From NCBI GenBank assembly GCA_008923285.1, contig WBSG01000002.1, positions 207,187 through 271,186 of the forward strand: DNA of 64,000 nt, in the 5' to 3' direction. Shown here piece by piece: positions 48,766-58,842 of the stretch. Under the pieces are notes generated by a model. It searched no databases. It was not told the origin of the DNA and worked only from the letters and a program-made list of their open reading frames with translations. Every line of letters begins with the position of its first letter. Position 1 is the first letter of the stretch. The position numbers and the translations under genes were made by a program. Origin of the DNA: Betaproteobacteria bacterium SCN2. GTDB lineage: Bacteria > Pseudomonadota > Gammaproteobacteria > Burkholderiales > Thiobacillaceae.

Positions 48766-49850
48766 TTTTCGGCCGCCTTGATGGCTGTCCAGTCATAGGG
48801 CAGCGGCTGTGCGGGCCAGCTGCCGATATCGTTGATCATGGCCTGCAACGCCTGCATGCGGTCTTCGCTCGCCGGGTGCGTGGAAAGCAGGGCTGGCGGC
48901 GCAGCACCTTCCTGCCTGCGCAGTTTGTCGAAGAAGCTGACCATGCCCTGCGGCGCGATGCCGGCCTGCTTCAGCGCGAGCAGGCCGAGCCGGTCCGATT
49001 CGCTTTCCAGGTCGCGGCTGAACCTGAGTTCGCTCAACTGCGCGGCCATGTCGCCGAGCATGCCGCTGCCGATATCGCCCAAAGCCAGTGCCAGCGCCGC
49101 GCGCAGGCCCAGCGAGTGCACGATGTTCTTCAGCGTGTGACGCCGTTCGATGTGCTGCACCTCGTGCGCCAGCACGCCGGCGACTTCCTCCGCCGAATCT
49201 GCCGCCTGGATGAGTCCGGTGTTCACCACCACGTAGCCGCCGGGCACGGCGAAGGCGTTGACGCTCGGGTCCTCGGCAACGTACCACTTGTAGGCGTACG
49301 TCGAACCCTGGGTGAGGCGGGCGCCGATTTCCTGGATTGCCGCGGCGTCGATGCCACCCTCCCTCAGCTTCATGCCGGCAGTTGCCTGCTTGAAGGCGAG
49401 TTCGCCCAGCTGCTGCTCGTTCTCGATGGAAATGTGGCCGGCGGCCCAGCCGGCGATGTCATGCGACTTCCAGACAAGCAGGCCGATCAGCAGCAGAGGC
49501 AGCAGCAGGATGAGGCCGAGCACGCCAAGGCCGAGGCGCGAGCGACGCTGCTTGCGCGAGGCATCCTTGCGCGCTCCTTGCAACAGCCCGGCGAGCGGGG
49601 CGGGCGCGGAGTCGATCAGCAGCGACTGTGCGTTCGCATCCGCCGGGCTGATGGCAAAGCGGCCTTCCTCCTGATGCCAGAAGAGGAACAGCTGATCGTG
49701 GTTGAAGCCGCCGAGGGTCACGCCGACCTCGGTGAGCGATATCTCGACGCGCCGGCCGTTGACGAAAAGCGCATCGCCATTGAAGGCGGCGCGGGCCTTC
49801 TCGCCGTGCGAAGGCAGGCCGGGGGCGAAATAGAGGATGTCGAATTCCAC
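48762..49850 (-). CDS. M48-family membrane metalloprotease
   Basis: 362 residues from GTG 49850. The N-terminal domain (FNGDALFVNGRRVEISLTEVGVTLGGFNHDQLFLFW) is followed by one membrane helix (LGLGVLGLILLLPLLLIGLLVWK) and the peptidase domain with LAHEVQHIERRH (HExxH) and a downstream E-containing SLRFSRDLESESDRLGL (third zinc ligand). The active site is probably periplasmic. It belongs to the efflux cluster and is coupled to the DUF2007 gene. Confidence 0.9.
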   Translation of the reverse strand: MEFDILYFAPGLPSHGEKARAAFNGDALFVNGRRVEISLTEVGVTLGGFNHDQLFLFWHQEEGRFAISPADANAQSLLIDSAPAPLAGLLQGARKDASRKQRRSRLGLGVLGLILLLPLLLIGLLVWKSHDIAGWAAGHISIENEQQLGELAFKQATAGMKLREGGIDAAAIQEIGARLTQGSTYAYKWYVAEDPSVNAFAVPGGYVVVNTGLIQAADSAEEVAGVLAHEVQHIERRHTLKNIVHSLGLRAALALALGDIGSGMLGDMAAQLSELRFSRDLESESDRLGLLALKQAGIAPQGMVSFFDKLRRQEGAAPPALLSTHPASEDRMQALQAMINDIGSWPAQPLPYDWTAIKAAEK

Positions 49851-49877
49851 AGGCTGGTTCCTGAAATAAAATTATTT

Positions 49878-49946
49878 ACAAGGAGGACAAGTGGACATGA
49901 GTAAAACCCTTATGGCTTTCCTCTTGCCCTCCTGTCCTCTTTGTTC
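49878..49946. repeat. Intercistronic hairpin element H
   Basis: Left arm ACAAGGAGGACAAGTGGACA from 49878; right arm CCTCTTGCCCTCCTGTCCTC to 49940s, flank TTGTTCAA. The arms pair at 19 of 24. The apex GAGTAAAACC is shared with element I; the two left halves agree at about 27 of 31. Located between the second permease gene and the M48 gene. Confidence 0.85.
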
Positions 49947-49961
49947 AACTGAATTTTAGTG

Positions 49962-51161
49962 TTATTCCGTGCGCAGGGATTCAACGGGGTCAAGCCGCGA
50001 CGCCGCCCAGGCCGGCGCCACGCCCGCGCCCAGGCCGATCAGCATGGAGGCGACCAGCGCGCCGCTCACGTAAACCCAGGGCACCTGCACCGGCAGCGCC
50101 GGCACCAGGGTCTGCAATAGCCAGGCGATGGCGCCGCCGCCGGCGAGTCCGATGACGCCGCCCAGCAGGGACAGTCCGGCAGATTCGATGAGGAACAGGC
50201 CGCGGATGCCGGCGCGCGTCGCGCCCAGCGCCTTGAGCAGGCCGATTTCCGATACGCGCTCGTTCACCGAAATGTGCATCAGGGTGATGATGCCGACCGC
50301 GCCGACCAGGAGCGAAATGCCGCCCAGTGCCGCGACGGCGAAGGTGAGCACGTCCAGCACGGTGGAGAGGGTGGACAGCATCTGTTGTTGCGGCGTGATG
50401 GTGAAGTCTTCCCGACCGTGGCGGGCGAGCATGATGCGGCTGATGTCCTCCACCACGGTTTTCACCGGCGTGCCGGGCCGGTACACCACGTGCGCCTCCA
50501 TGACACCCTCGCGGTTGAACAGTTCTAGTGCGCGCGCGGTGGGGATATACACCGTGTCGTCGAGGTCGAATCCCAGCACCTGGCCTTTCGGCGCCATCAC
50601 GCCGATGACGCGGAAGCGCAGGCCGCCCACCTGGATCACGGCGCCGAGCGGGTTCTGGTTGCCGAACAGTTCCTGTTGCACCTTGGCGCCGAGGACGGCG
50701 AAAGCGCGCGCCGAATTCGGGTCGTCAGGGGGGAGGAAATTGCCGAACGCCACTTGCATGCTGAAGGCGCGCGAGAAGTCCGAGCCTTCGCCGTTGACCA
50801 TGACGCGGCGGCTCTTGTTGCCGACGCGCACTTCTGCGTTGCCGGTTACGCCGCCATTGACGAAGCGTGCGTTGGGCACGGCCCGCAAGGCCTCGACGTC
50901 GTCGAGCGTGATCGGGCGGGTGGTGCCGATGGAGCCCACCGACACGCCGTGGGTCTGCGTCTTGCCCGGCGTGACATTGACGATGTGGGTGCCGAACTGG
51001 GTGAACTCGGCGAGCACGAACTGGTGGATGCCCTCGCCGATGGCGGTGAGCAGGATGATGGCGGCGATGCCCACCGCGATGCCGCCGGCCGAAAGCGAGG
51101 TGCGCAGCTTGTGCGCGGTCAGCGCGCGCAGGGAAAAGCGGAAGCTGTCGGCGAGTTTCAT
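49962..51161 (-). CDS. ABC transporter permease, MacB/FtsX family (second)
   Basis: 399 residues: an N-terminal helix (TSLSAGGIAVGIAAIILLTAIGEGI), a periplasmic MacB_PCD domain (about 60-240), and three C-terminal helices with FtsX signature (ALGGISLLVGAVGIITLMHISVNERVSEIGLLKALGATRAGIRGLFLIES). Mechanotransmission-type exporter. Paralogue of the permease at 51280; two permeases with one ATPase suggest a heterodimer. Confidence 0.9.
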   Translation of the reverse strand: MKLADSFRFSLRALTAHKLRTSLSAGGIAVGIAAIILLTAIGEGIHQFVLAEFTQFGTHIVNVTPGKTQTHGVSVGSIGTTRPITLDDVEALRAVPNARFVNGGVTGNAEVRVGNKSRRVMVNGEGSDFSRAFSMQVAFGNFLPPDDPNSARAFAVLGAKVQQELFGNQNPLGAVIQVGGLRFRVIGVMAPKGQVLGFDLDDTVYIPTARALELFNREGVMEAHVVYRPGTPVKTVVEDISRIMLARHGREDFTITPQQQMLSTLSTVLDVLTFAVAALGGISLLVGAVGIITLMHISVNERVSEIGLLKALGATRAGIRGLFLIESAGLSLLGGVIGLAGGGAIAWLLQTLVPALPVQVPWVYVSGALVASMLIGLGAGVAPAWAASRLDPVESLRTE

Positions 51162-51181
51162 GCTGACCAGGCAGGAAGAAT

Positions 51182-51267
51182 AATCTTACAAAGAGGACAA
51201 GAGGGCAGGAGTAAAACCATGAATAGCACTCCTCTTGTCCTCCTGTCCTCTTTGTTCAAACAAGATT
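51182..51267. repeat. Intercistronic hairpin element I
   Basis: Left arm ACAAAGAGGACAAGAGGGCA (from 51188) and right arm ACTCCTCTTGTCCTCCTGTC (from 51228), nearly fully complementary, with the apex GAGTAAAACC. The outer flanks AATCTT/AAGATT extend the symmetry. Located between the two permease genes. Confidence 0.88.
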
Positions 51268-51279
51268 GAGTCATGTGTT

Positions 51280-52482
51280 TCATCGTCTCGACAGCGCCAG
51301 GACCGGATTGAGCCTGGCCGCGCGGCTGGCCGGCAGCAGGCTCGCCACCATGCCGGTGAGAAAGGCGGTGGCGATGGCGGCGAGGCTGGCCCAGGCCGGC
51401 GGGTAGGCGGGCAGCTGCGGGTAGGCCAGGCGCAGGCCGAGGCTGCCTAGGTAGCCGAGCGCGATGCCGACGGCGGCGCCGGCAAGCGCCAGCCACAGGG
51501 TTTCCATCAGGAACAGGCGCTTGATGTCCTTGCGCGTCGCGCCCAGCGCCTTCAACAGGCCGATCTCCGCGGTGCGCTGGCTCACCGCCACCAGCATGAC
51601 GTTCATCACCAGGATGCCGGCCACGGCCAGGCTGATGGCGGCGATGCCGGAAACGGCGAAGGTGAGCGCGCGGAAAATGCGGTCGAAGGTCGACAGCACC
51701 GCATCCTGGGTGATGACGGTGATGTCTTCCTCGCCGTCGTGGCGCAGGGTGATGGTGTTGCGGATCGAGGCCTTGACCGGCTCGATCGCCGAGCGGCTTT
51801 GCGCTTCGACCAGGATGCGAAACAGGGTCTGCGTATTGAACAGCGATTGTGCATGATCGATGGGGATGATCGCGATCTCATCGGTGTTGAAGCCCATGCT
51901 CTCGCCCTGCGGCGCCAGCACGCCGGCTACGCGAAAGCGCCGGTCGCTCAGGCGTACGCGCTGGCCCATGGCGTCGCCTGCCGGGAACAGTTCCCGCGCC
52001 AGGGTCGCGCCCAGCAGGATCTCTGCGGGGTTGGGCCCGCCGCCAGCGGTGAATCTGCCCTGCGCGAGCCGCATGTGGCGAATGGGAATGAGATCGGCGG
52101 TGCTGCCCAGCACGTTGACCTCGCGCAGGCGGCCGCCAAAGCTGATTTCGCTGGCGCCGACATTGAGCGGGGCGTAGCGCTTCACGCCGCGCAGCCCTTC
52201 GATGCTGGCGGCATCGTCGAGCGTGAGGTCGCGCGGCGTCTGCCCGGTCAGTGCGCCGGGAAAGCCGCCCGAGGTCTCGGCGCGCCCGGGCAGCACGATG
52301 ATGAGGTTGGTGCCGAGCGAGGCAAACTGGTTGACCACGAAGCGCCGCGCGCCGTCGCCCAGCGCGGTCAGCACCACCACCGCCGCCACGCCCAGCGCCA
52401 TGGCGAGCAGGATCAGAACGGCACGCAGTCGGTAGCTGACCACGGTGCGGTAGGAGAGGGTAAGGGCGTCGGGCAGGTTCAA
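51280..52482 (-). CDS. ABC transporter permease, MacB/FtsX family (first)
   Basis: 400 residues. It begins with TTG at 52482 (MNLPDALTLSYRTVVSYRLRAVLILLAMALGVAAVVVLTALGDG), the usual MacB-type start, with a stop codon a few codons upstream and no Shine-Dalgarno sequence. Periplasmic domain, then FtsX helices (MNVMLVAVSQRTAEIGLLKALGATRKDIKRLFLMET). The TTG lies against hairpin element K, from which its upstream sequence derives. Confidence 0.9.
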   Translation of the reverse strand: MNLPDALTLSYRTVVSYRLRAVLILLAMALGVAAVVVLTALGDGARRFVVNQFASLGTNLIIVLPGRAETSGGFPGALTGQTPRDLTLDDAASIEGLRGVKRYAPLNVGASEISFGGRLREVNVLGSTADLIPIRHMRLAQGRFTAGGGPNPAEILLGATLARELFPAGDAMGQRVRLSDRRFRVAGVLAPQGESMGFNTDEIAIIPIDHAQSLFNTQTLFRILVEAQSRSAIEPVKASIRNTITLRHDGEEDITVITQDAVLSTFDRIFRALTFAVSGIAAISLAVAGILVMNVMLVAVSQRTAEIGLLKALGATRKDIKRLFLMETLWLALAGAAVGIALGYLGSLGLRLAYPQLPAYPPAWASLAAIATAFLTGMVASLLPASRAARLNPVLALSRR

Positions 52483-52513
52483 GATGCAAGTCGCAAGTTA
52501 CAAGATGCAAGTT

Positions 52514-53220
<707 letters not shown>

Positions 53221-53224
<4 letters not shown>

Positions 53225-54369
53225 TCCCGGGCTTTCGCGAGCGCTCCCGCCTTGATGGCCTCGCTCTCGAAACTCGAGACCACGCGTTCGCCCTTGGACA
53301 ATCCCTTGCCAATCTCGGTGTAGGCCCAGTTGGCGAGGCCGGGCGTGACGGCTCTTTCACCCAGCCGTCCGTCCTTCTCCAGCACCAGCACCTTGTTGCC
53401 TTCGAGAATCGCTTGCGTCGGCAGGCGCAGCACCTTGTCGCGCGCTTCGAGGATGATCTCGACGTCGGCGCTGTAGCCGGCCAGCAGGTTCCTCGGTACT
53501 TCGTCAGGATTATTGAAGATGACTTCCACGTCCACGGTGCGTGCCTGCTTTTCCACTTCCGTCACGTAGGGCGCGATGCGCCGCACCGTGCCTGCGAAGC
53601 TGCGGCCGGGCAGGGCATCCATGGCGATGCGCGCCGGCATGCCGGGCCGAATCTTGGGCGCGTCGATCTCGTCCATGGGCGCGGTCACGTAAAGGCAGCT
53701 GTCGTCGATGAGGTCCACCGCCGGCGGGGTGGGAATGCCGGGCGGCGAGGGCGTGGTGAACTCGCCGACTTCGCCGGTGACCTGCGCGACGATGCCGTCG
53801 AAGGGCGCCACTAGAACGGTTCGTTCCAGGCTCGCGCGCGCCACGCTGATCTGACTCTGCGCGCGTCTGACATCGGCGCGCGCGGCATCGCAGGCGGCTT
53901 GCTGCGCGCGGGCCTGGGCGCGGGCGTCATCGACACGCTGCGTGCTGACGAAGCCCTTGGCCGCCAGCGCCTGCATGCGCTCGGCTTCGAGACGCGCGTT
54001 ATCCGCCAGAATGCAGGCCTGCTGCTGCTGCTGCTGCGCCGTGGCAACCTGGCGGCTCGCCAGTTCGGCCTGGGCGGAGAGGTCCCGGTTCCACAGTTCC
54101 AGCAGCTTCTGCCCGCGCTTGACGCGGTCGCCTTCCTTGACCCACATCTGACTGATCTGGCCGCCCGCAGGCAGCGCGAGCTTGGAGCGGCGGCAGGCTT
54201 CCACCGTGCCGGCGCGGGTGTTGACCACGGTGGCTTCGACCAGCCCTTCGTCCACAGCAGCCACGCTGACTTCGATCGGCTGCGGACGTGTGAGGAACCA
54301 GGCAGCCGCTGCGATCGCAGCCAGAACGGCTGCGGCGACAGCGATTTTGATCAGCTTGGGGCGGGCGAT
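53221..54369 (-). CDS. Membrane fusion protein, HlyD/MacA family, non-canonical start
   Basis: About 382 residues if it starts at the ATC near 54369. A membrane helix (KLIKIAVAAAVLAAIAAAAW) leads into a lipoyl/barrel-sandwich domain (PAGGQISQMWVKEGDRVKRGQKLLEL), a coiled-coil hairpin (about 100-170), and a beta-barrel. No ATG, GTG or TTG precedes the helix in frame. An upstream stop leaves only ATC (two), CTG or GTC candidates, with AGGAG at 54376-54380 suitably placed for the ATC codons. The first canonical start (GTG 54264) would remove the membrane anchor. Confidence 0.8.
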
Positions 54370-54391
54370 GATGGACTCCTGTCAGAAAGTA

Positions 54392-54468
54392 TTACAGCGA
54401 GGAATGAAAGGGCAGGTGAGGGCTTTGTTTCGGTTTGCTCCATTCCTCCCCTAACCGCCTTGTTAATG
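54392..54468. repeat. Intercistronic hairpin element J
   Basis: Inner arms share GAGGAATG (left) and CATTCCTC (right). Outer flanks are TTACAGC and CCTTGTTAA. Read on the minus strand it has GGAGCAAACC, close to the AAACC apex of other elements. Located between the AIM24 gene and the membrane fusion protein gene. Confidence 0.6.
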
Positions 54469-54482
54469 GCATTTCCAAAGAA

Positions 54483-55280
54483 TTAGCTGTTATCGCCGTC
54501 GAGCAGCCCGCCGAAGCCGCCAAGAATCGAGCCTTCGCCCTGGGCGCGGCCGCCGGCGGCGGGTGCGGCCATGACGATGCGGTTGGCCAGGCGGGAGAGC
54601 GGCAGCGACTGCAGCCAGACCTTGCCGGGGCCGGTGAGGGTGGCGAAGAACAGGCCCTCGCCACCGAACAGCGCGGACTTCAGCTTGCCCACGTACTGGA
54701 TGTCGTAGTTCACTGTGGGCGCCAGCGCGGCGATGCAGCCGGTGTCCACACGCAGGGTCTCGCCCGCACCGAGTTCGCGTTCCATCAGCATGCCGCCGGC
54801 GTGCACGAAGGCGAGGCCGTCGCCTTCAAGCTTCTGCATGATGAAGCCCTCGCCGCCGAACAGGCCGACGCCCAGGCGCTTCTGGAAGGCGATGCCGAGT
54901 GACACGCCCTTGGCCGCGCACAGGAAGGAATCCTTCTGGCAGATTAGCGTGCCGCCGAGCTTGCTCAAGTCCATCGGCAGGATGCGGCCCGGGTAGGGGG
55001 CGGCGAAAGCCACGCGGCGCTTGCCGCTGCCCTGGTTCTGGTACACCGTGGTGAACAGCGACTCGCCGGTCAGCAGGCGCTTGCCCGCACCCATCAGTTT
55101 GCCGAGGATGCCGCTTTGCTGGGCCGAACCGTCGCCGAAAATGGTGTCCATGTCGATGTCGGGATCCATGTACATCATGGCCCCGGCCTCGCCGATGGCG
55201 GCCTCACCCGGGTCCAGTTCGATTTCCACGTACTGCATGTCTTCGCCGAAAATCTCGAAATCCACTACATCCATTGCCAT
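54483..55280 (-). CDS. AIM24 / TIGR00266 family protein
   Basis: 265 residues, beta-sandwich tandem ([105 protein letters not shown]). The family is widespread and its function is unknown. It begins the efflux cluster. MD at 55274 is an alternative start. Confidence 0.9.
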   Translation of the reverse strand: MAMDVVDFEIFGEDMQYVEIELDPGEAAIGEAGAMMYMDPDIDMDTIFGDGSAQQSGILGKLMGAGKRLLTGESLFTTVYQNQGSGKRRVAFAAPYPGRILPMDLSKLGGTLICQKDSFLCAAKGVSLGIAFQKRLGVGLFGGEGFIMQKLEGDGLAFVHAGGMLMERELGAGETLRVDTGCIAALAPTVNYDIQYVGKLKSALFGGEGLFFATLTGPGKVWLQSLPLSRLANRIVMAAPAAGGRAQGEGSILGGFGGLLDGDNS

Positions 55281-55337
55281 GATTTTTCCTGGTTCAAATA
55301 AACGAATACGAATAAAAGAATTGTAGCCCGTGAATAT

Positions 55338-55991
55338 TCAGTCGGCTTGCGGTTTGCCCTGCAGGCGCAGGATTTCTCGATAGCCGCCTTCGACCATGGC
55401 ACGCGCCTCGTCCAGCAGGTCGCCGGATTGACTGTCCCAGGCATGCAGCAGTTCCGTCCAGCGTGTACGCTGGTTTGTCAGGCTGTGCGGCACGGCCAGC
55501 CCCTGCCGCTTCAATGCCGCCTGGCTGCTGAGGAGCCAGGTCCTGGCGGCTTCGAGCTGGGCCGGCAGGGGCAGGGCAAGGTCGAAAGTCAGCCGGATCT
55601 CGCTTGCCGACAAGGCCGGGCGGTCGAAGCGGAGTCCCGGCGGCGGCCGCCAGTTGAGCGGCGACTCCAGCTGCCAGGCGGGCAGGGCCGGATCCTGGGG
55701 AAACTGGTAAAACCCCCACTTGGAGCCCATCCAGCACTCGATCAACTGCCTGTCTTCCTCGTCGGCCACGCAGGCGGCGCCGGTGCTGAGCGCCGGGTCC
55801 CAGGCCGGGCGCGTGGCGCGCGGATCATTCTTCCAGCGATGGAAATCGCGGTGGGGCGGTGCGCCGTAGTCGGTTTCCAGCGCCTGCCAGAGGGCGATGA
55901 ATTCGCGGTAATCGGCCAGATAGGCCGGGTTGCGGCGCAGGAACTCCCAGGCCCACTGGCCGAGGTCGAGGTGTTCGAGGGATGAATCCAT
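55338..55991 (-). CDS. Uncharacterised protein with a DUF6499-like N-terminus
   Basis: 217 residues. LGQWAWEFLRRNPAYLADYREF resembles the N-terminal WAWEFLRRN motif of DUF6499-type transcription-regulator domains found on mobile islands; the rest (GSKWGFYQFPQDPALPAWQLESPLNWRPPPGLRFDR...) fits the companion DUF2285-like region weakly. The function is not known. Start chosen at ATG 55991; an in-frame ATG 21 bp upstream exists. Confidence 0.72.
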   Translation of the reverse strand: MDSSLEHLDLGQWAWEFLRRNPAYLADYREFIALWQALETDYGAPPHRDFHRWKNDPRATRPAWDPALSTGAACVADEEDRQLIECWMGSKWGFYQFPQDPALPAWQLESPLNWRPPPGLRFDRPALSASEIRLTFDLALPLPAQLEAARTWLLSSQAALKRQGLAVPHSLTNQRTRWTELLHAWDSQSGDLLDEARAMVEGGYREILRLQGKPQAD

Positions 55992-56018
55992 ATGTTCTGA
56001 TGAGGTTAACATAGCGCC

Positions 56019-56378
56019 ATGGAAGCACTGCCCTGCTGGCGCTGCGGCGCCTCATTGAAGGACCTGAGCCCGCCCATCGAACGGCGCGATGAATGCCCCG
56101 CCTGCCGGGCGCAGTTGTATGTTTGCAGGTTCTGCGAATTCTACGATCCCAAAGTCGCCAGGCAATGCCGCGAGCCGGTGGCGGACGAAGTGAAGGACAA
56201 GGAGCGGGCCAACTTTTGCGGCTACTTCAAGCCTAATCCAAACGCCTATGTGCCTGCGGACGCTGCGGCAGCGAACAAGGCCAAGGCCGAACTCGACGCA
56301 CTCTTCGGCGAGGGCGAGGCTTCATCCGCATCATCGAATGCGCGCGACAGGCTGGAAGATCTGTTCGGGAGAAAATAA
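56019..56378 (+). CDS. Small zinc-ribbon protein
   Basis: 119 residues, family not recognised. Cysteines CWRC, CPAC, CRFCEF and CGYF suggest one or two zinc sites. The C-terminal half is an Ala/Glu helix (NKAKAELDALFGEGEAS) ending DRLEDLFGRK. It lies directly against queD (stop then ATG) and is likely co-transcribed with it. Confidence 0.75.
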   Translation: MEALPCWRCGASLKDLSPPIERRDECPACRAQLYVCRFCEFYDPKVARQCREPVADEVKDKERANFCGYFKPNPNAYVPADAAAANKAKAELDALFGEGEASSASSNARDRLEDLFGRK

Positions 56379-56735
56379 ATGGAAATTTTCAACATCTACC
56401 ACATCGAAGCCGCGCGACGGCTGCCCAATCTGCCGGCGTCGCATCCCTGCTCGCGCGTGCACGGGCATTCCTTCCGCATCGAAATCCACGTCGGCGGCCC
56501 GGTCGATCCCGCCACCGGCTGGGTGATGGATTTCGCCGATCTTGACGCCGCCTTCGCGCCGGTCAGGGCGCAGCTCGACCATCGCTACCTCAACGACGTC
56601 GCCGATCTCGACAATCCGACCAGCGAACGCCTGGCGCAGTGGCTGTGGCAGAAGCTCAAGCCGGCCTTGCCCGGGTTGTGCCGGATCGTGGTGCAGGAAA
56701 CCCATCAGTCCGGCTGCATTTATGCGGGCGACTGA
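56379..56735 (+). CDS. queD: 6-carboxytetrahydropterin synthase QueD
   Basis: 118 residues. The zinc His ligands and catalytic Cys are in HPCSRVHGHSFRIEIHV, with VMDFADLDAAFAPVRAQLDHRYLND and the C-terminal VQETHQSGCIY. It makes 6-carboxy-tetrahydropterin for queuosine/7-deazaguanine. No queC/queE is visible here. The next gene starts 4 bp on. Confidence 0.94.
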   Translation: MEIFNIYHIEAARRLPNLPASHPCSRVHGHSFRIEIHVGGPVDPATGWVMDFADLDAAFAPVRAQLDHRYLNDVADLDNPTSERLAQWLWQKLKPALPGLCRIVVQETHQSGCIYAGD

Positions 56736-56739
56736 AGGC

Positions 56740-58809
56740 ATGAACCGCCTGCCGCCTGCCTCGCTGGCCTGGCTGACCTGGGGCCTGATCGCCGCGCTGT
56801 TCTTCGCCGGTTTCTTCCAGCGCGTCGCACCCGCCGTCATGGTGGACGAACTGATGCGCGAATTCGCCATCGCGGCCACGCTGCTGGGCACGCTGTCGGC
56901 GGCGTATTTCTACGCCGAGGCCTCGATGCAGGTCTTCAGCGGCATGCTGGCCGACGCCAAGGGCCCGCGCTGGCTGGCGGCCGTCGCCGCCGTGATCGGC
57001 TCGGCCGGCATACTGCTCTTCGCCAGCGCTGACAGCCTCTGGCAGGCGATGCTCGGCCGGGGCTTGATGGGCGCCTCGTTCGCGGTGGCCTTCGTCGCCG
57101 CCATGAAGCTCGCCGGGCACTGGTTCCCGGCCAACCGCTTCGCCACCGTGACCGGTGTCTCGCTGCTGATCGGAAACATCGGCGGCATATTGGCCGGCGT
57201 GCCGCTGGCCGAGGCTGTGGCGGCGATCGGCTGGCGCGCCTCGCTGGTGGTGAGCGCGGCCGCCACGCTCGCGCTCGCGCTGGCCATCTGGCTGTGGGTG
57301 AGGGACGATCCGAGCGAACGCGGCTATGCCAGTCACGCTCATCCTGAAGCGCTGAACAACGGCGGCGTGTCCCTTGCCGGCAGCCTCAAGCGCGTGATTT
57401 CGCAGCGCGAGACCTGGATGCTGTTCTGCGCGGCCGGGTTCCTGGCCGCGCCCGTGCTGACCTTTGCCGGGCTGTGGGGCGTGCCTTATCTGGTCCAGGC
57501 GCATGGCATGGAGCGCAGCGAGGCAGCGAGCCTCACAGCCGCGATGTTCCTCGGCTATGCCGTTGGCGGTCCCGCCCTGGGCGCGCTGTCCGACCGCATC
57601 GGCCTGCGCAGGCTGCCCTATATTGGCGCCGCGGCAGTCAGCGCCTGCGGCTGGATACTGCTGCTCGCCGTGCCGGACATGCCATTGGCCGCGCGCTACG
57701 CCCTGTTTGCCGTGATCGGCTTTTCGGCGGGCGGCATCATCATCGGCTTCGCTTTCGCGCGCGAGGTGAACCATCCGGGCGCCGGGGGCACCGTGGGCGG
57801 CGTGGTCAATACCTCCGTGCTCGGCGTGACCGCCATCCTGCAAAGCGCTCTGGGCTGGATACTCGACCAGAACTGGCAGGGAGCGATTTCCGGGGGCGCG
57901 CGGATCTATGACGCTGCGGCTTACGAGGCTGCTTTCTTCTGGCTCGCAGCCAGTGCCATCGCGGCCATGATCAGCGTCGCCTTCACGCGCGAGACGCATT
58001 GCCGCTTGCGCTACGACAGTGCCGGGCAGAAGCTGTCCCGCCGCCGGCGCGAAATCGAGCACCTCGCCAGCCAGTTGGAGAAAGAGGGCAGTCTGGAAGT
58101 CGGGCCCAAGGCCGCAGCGCCATCTTCCCGGAACGGAACGGGGCCGAAGGTGTTCGGCATCGGCTTCGGCAAGACCGGCACGAAAAGCCTGCAGTCGATC
58201 CTGCAGACGCTCGGCTACCGTCTGCCCAACCAGCAGGAGCAGGAGATGCGCATCGTGAAAGCGCTATATGCCGGCGATTTCCGGCCGCTGGTCGACATGG
58301 TCAGCCAGTACGACGCCTTCCAGGACAAGCCGTTTTCCCAGGGTGTCACCTATGCCCAGGTCGATGCCCTGTTCCCGGGCAGCAAGTTCATCCTGACCGT
58401 GAGGGACCCCGACGAGTGGTTCGACAGCCTGTGCCGCTACAGCTGCAAGACGAACGGGGTGAGCTCCGTCAAGGAGCTGGACGAGGCATTCTTCAAGGAC
58501 AAGACGGTCTATCTCTACAAGAACTATTCGTACGACAATTTCAGGCGCTACGTGACCGTGGTGCGCGATTACAAGCCGGTGGCCGATTGGTCGCTGAGCT
58601 TCGACAGGGAGCATTTCATCGGCTTCTATACCCGGCGCAACGAAGACATCATCCGGTATTTCGACGGCCGTGAGCAGGACCTGCTGGTCATCGACCTGAC
58701 GAAGGAAAAGGACATAACCAGGATCCTGGATTTTCTCGGCCTGCCGCAGGAACTGAACTGCCCGATGCCGCACAAGAACCGCACCGACAGGGCCGGACGC
58801 TCGGCCTGA
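56740..58809 (+). CDS. MFS transporter fused to a sulfotransferase domain
   Basis: 689 residues in one frame. Residues 1 to about 420 form a 12-helix MFS transporter (FFAGFFQRVAPAVMVDELMREFAIAA, QVFSGMLADAKGPR, VTGVSLLIGNIGGILAGVPLAE, GALSDRIGLRRLPYIG). A charged linker (RRRREIEHLASQLEKE) of about 45 residues follows. Residues about 470-689 are a sulfotransferase domain with the 5'-phosphosulfate loop GFGKTGT (475-481) and TVRDPDEWFDSL (R555), as in the Sulfotransfer_4-like group. PAPS use is inferred. ATG 56740 lies 4 bp after queD. Confidence 0.9.
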   Translation: MNRLPPASLAWLTWGLIAALFFAGFFQRVAPAVMVDELMREFAIAATLLGTLSAAYFYAEASMQVFSGMLADAKGPRWLAAVAAVIGSAGILLFASADSLWQAMLGRGLMGASFAVAFVAAMKLAGHWFPANRFATVTGVSLLIGNIGGILAGVPLAEAVAAIGWRASLVVSAAATLALALAIWLWVRDDPSERGYASHAHPEALNNGGVSLAGSLKRVISQRETWMLFCAAGFLAAPVLTFAGLWGVPYLVQAHGMERSEAASLTAAMFLGYAVGGPALGALSDRIGLRRLPYIGAAAVSACGWILLLAVPDMPLAARYALFAVIGFSAGGIIIGFAFAREVNHPGAGGTVGGVVNTSVLGVTAILQSALGWILDQNWQGAISGGARIYDAAAYEAAFFWLAASAIAAMISVAFTRETHCRLRYDSAGQKLSRRRREIEHLASQLEKEGSLEVGPKAAAPSSRNGTGPKVFGIGFGKTGTKSLQSILQTLGYRLPNQQEQEMRIVKALYAGDFRPLVDMVSQYDAFQDKPFSQGVTYAQVDALFPGSKFILTVRDPDEWFDSLCRYSCKTNGVSSVKELDEAFFKDKTVYLYKNYSYDNFRRYVTVVRDYKPVADWSLSFDREHFIGFYTRRNEDIIRYFDGREQDLLVIDLTKEKDITRILDFLGLPQELNCPMPHKNRTDRAGRSA

Positions 58810-58810
58810 C

Positions 58811-58833
58811 CTCCCGCGCCGGCGGCGCGGGAG
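58811..58833. terminator. GC-rich hairpin between convergent genes
   Basis: CTCCCGCGCC - GGC - GGCGCGGGAG, a perfect 10-bp stem 1 bp after the fusion gene stop. AAAA follows rather than T, so its terminator role on the plus strand is uncertain; it separates convergent genes. Confidence 0.5.
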
Positions 58834-58842
58834 AAAAGCGCA

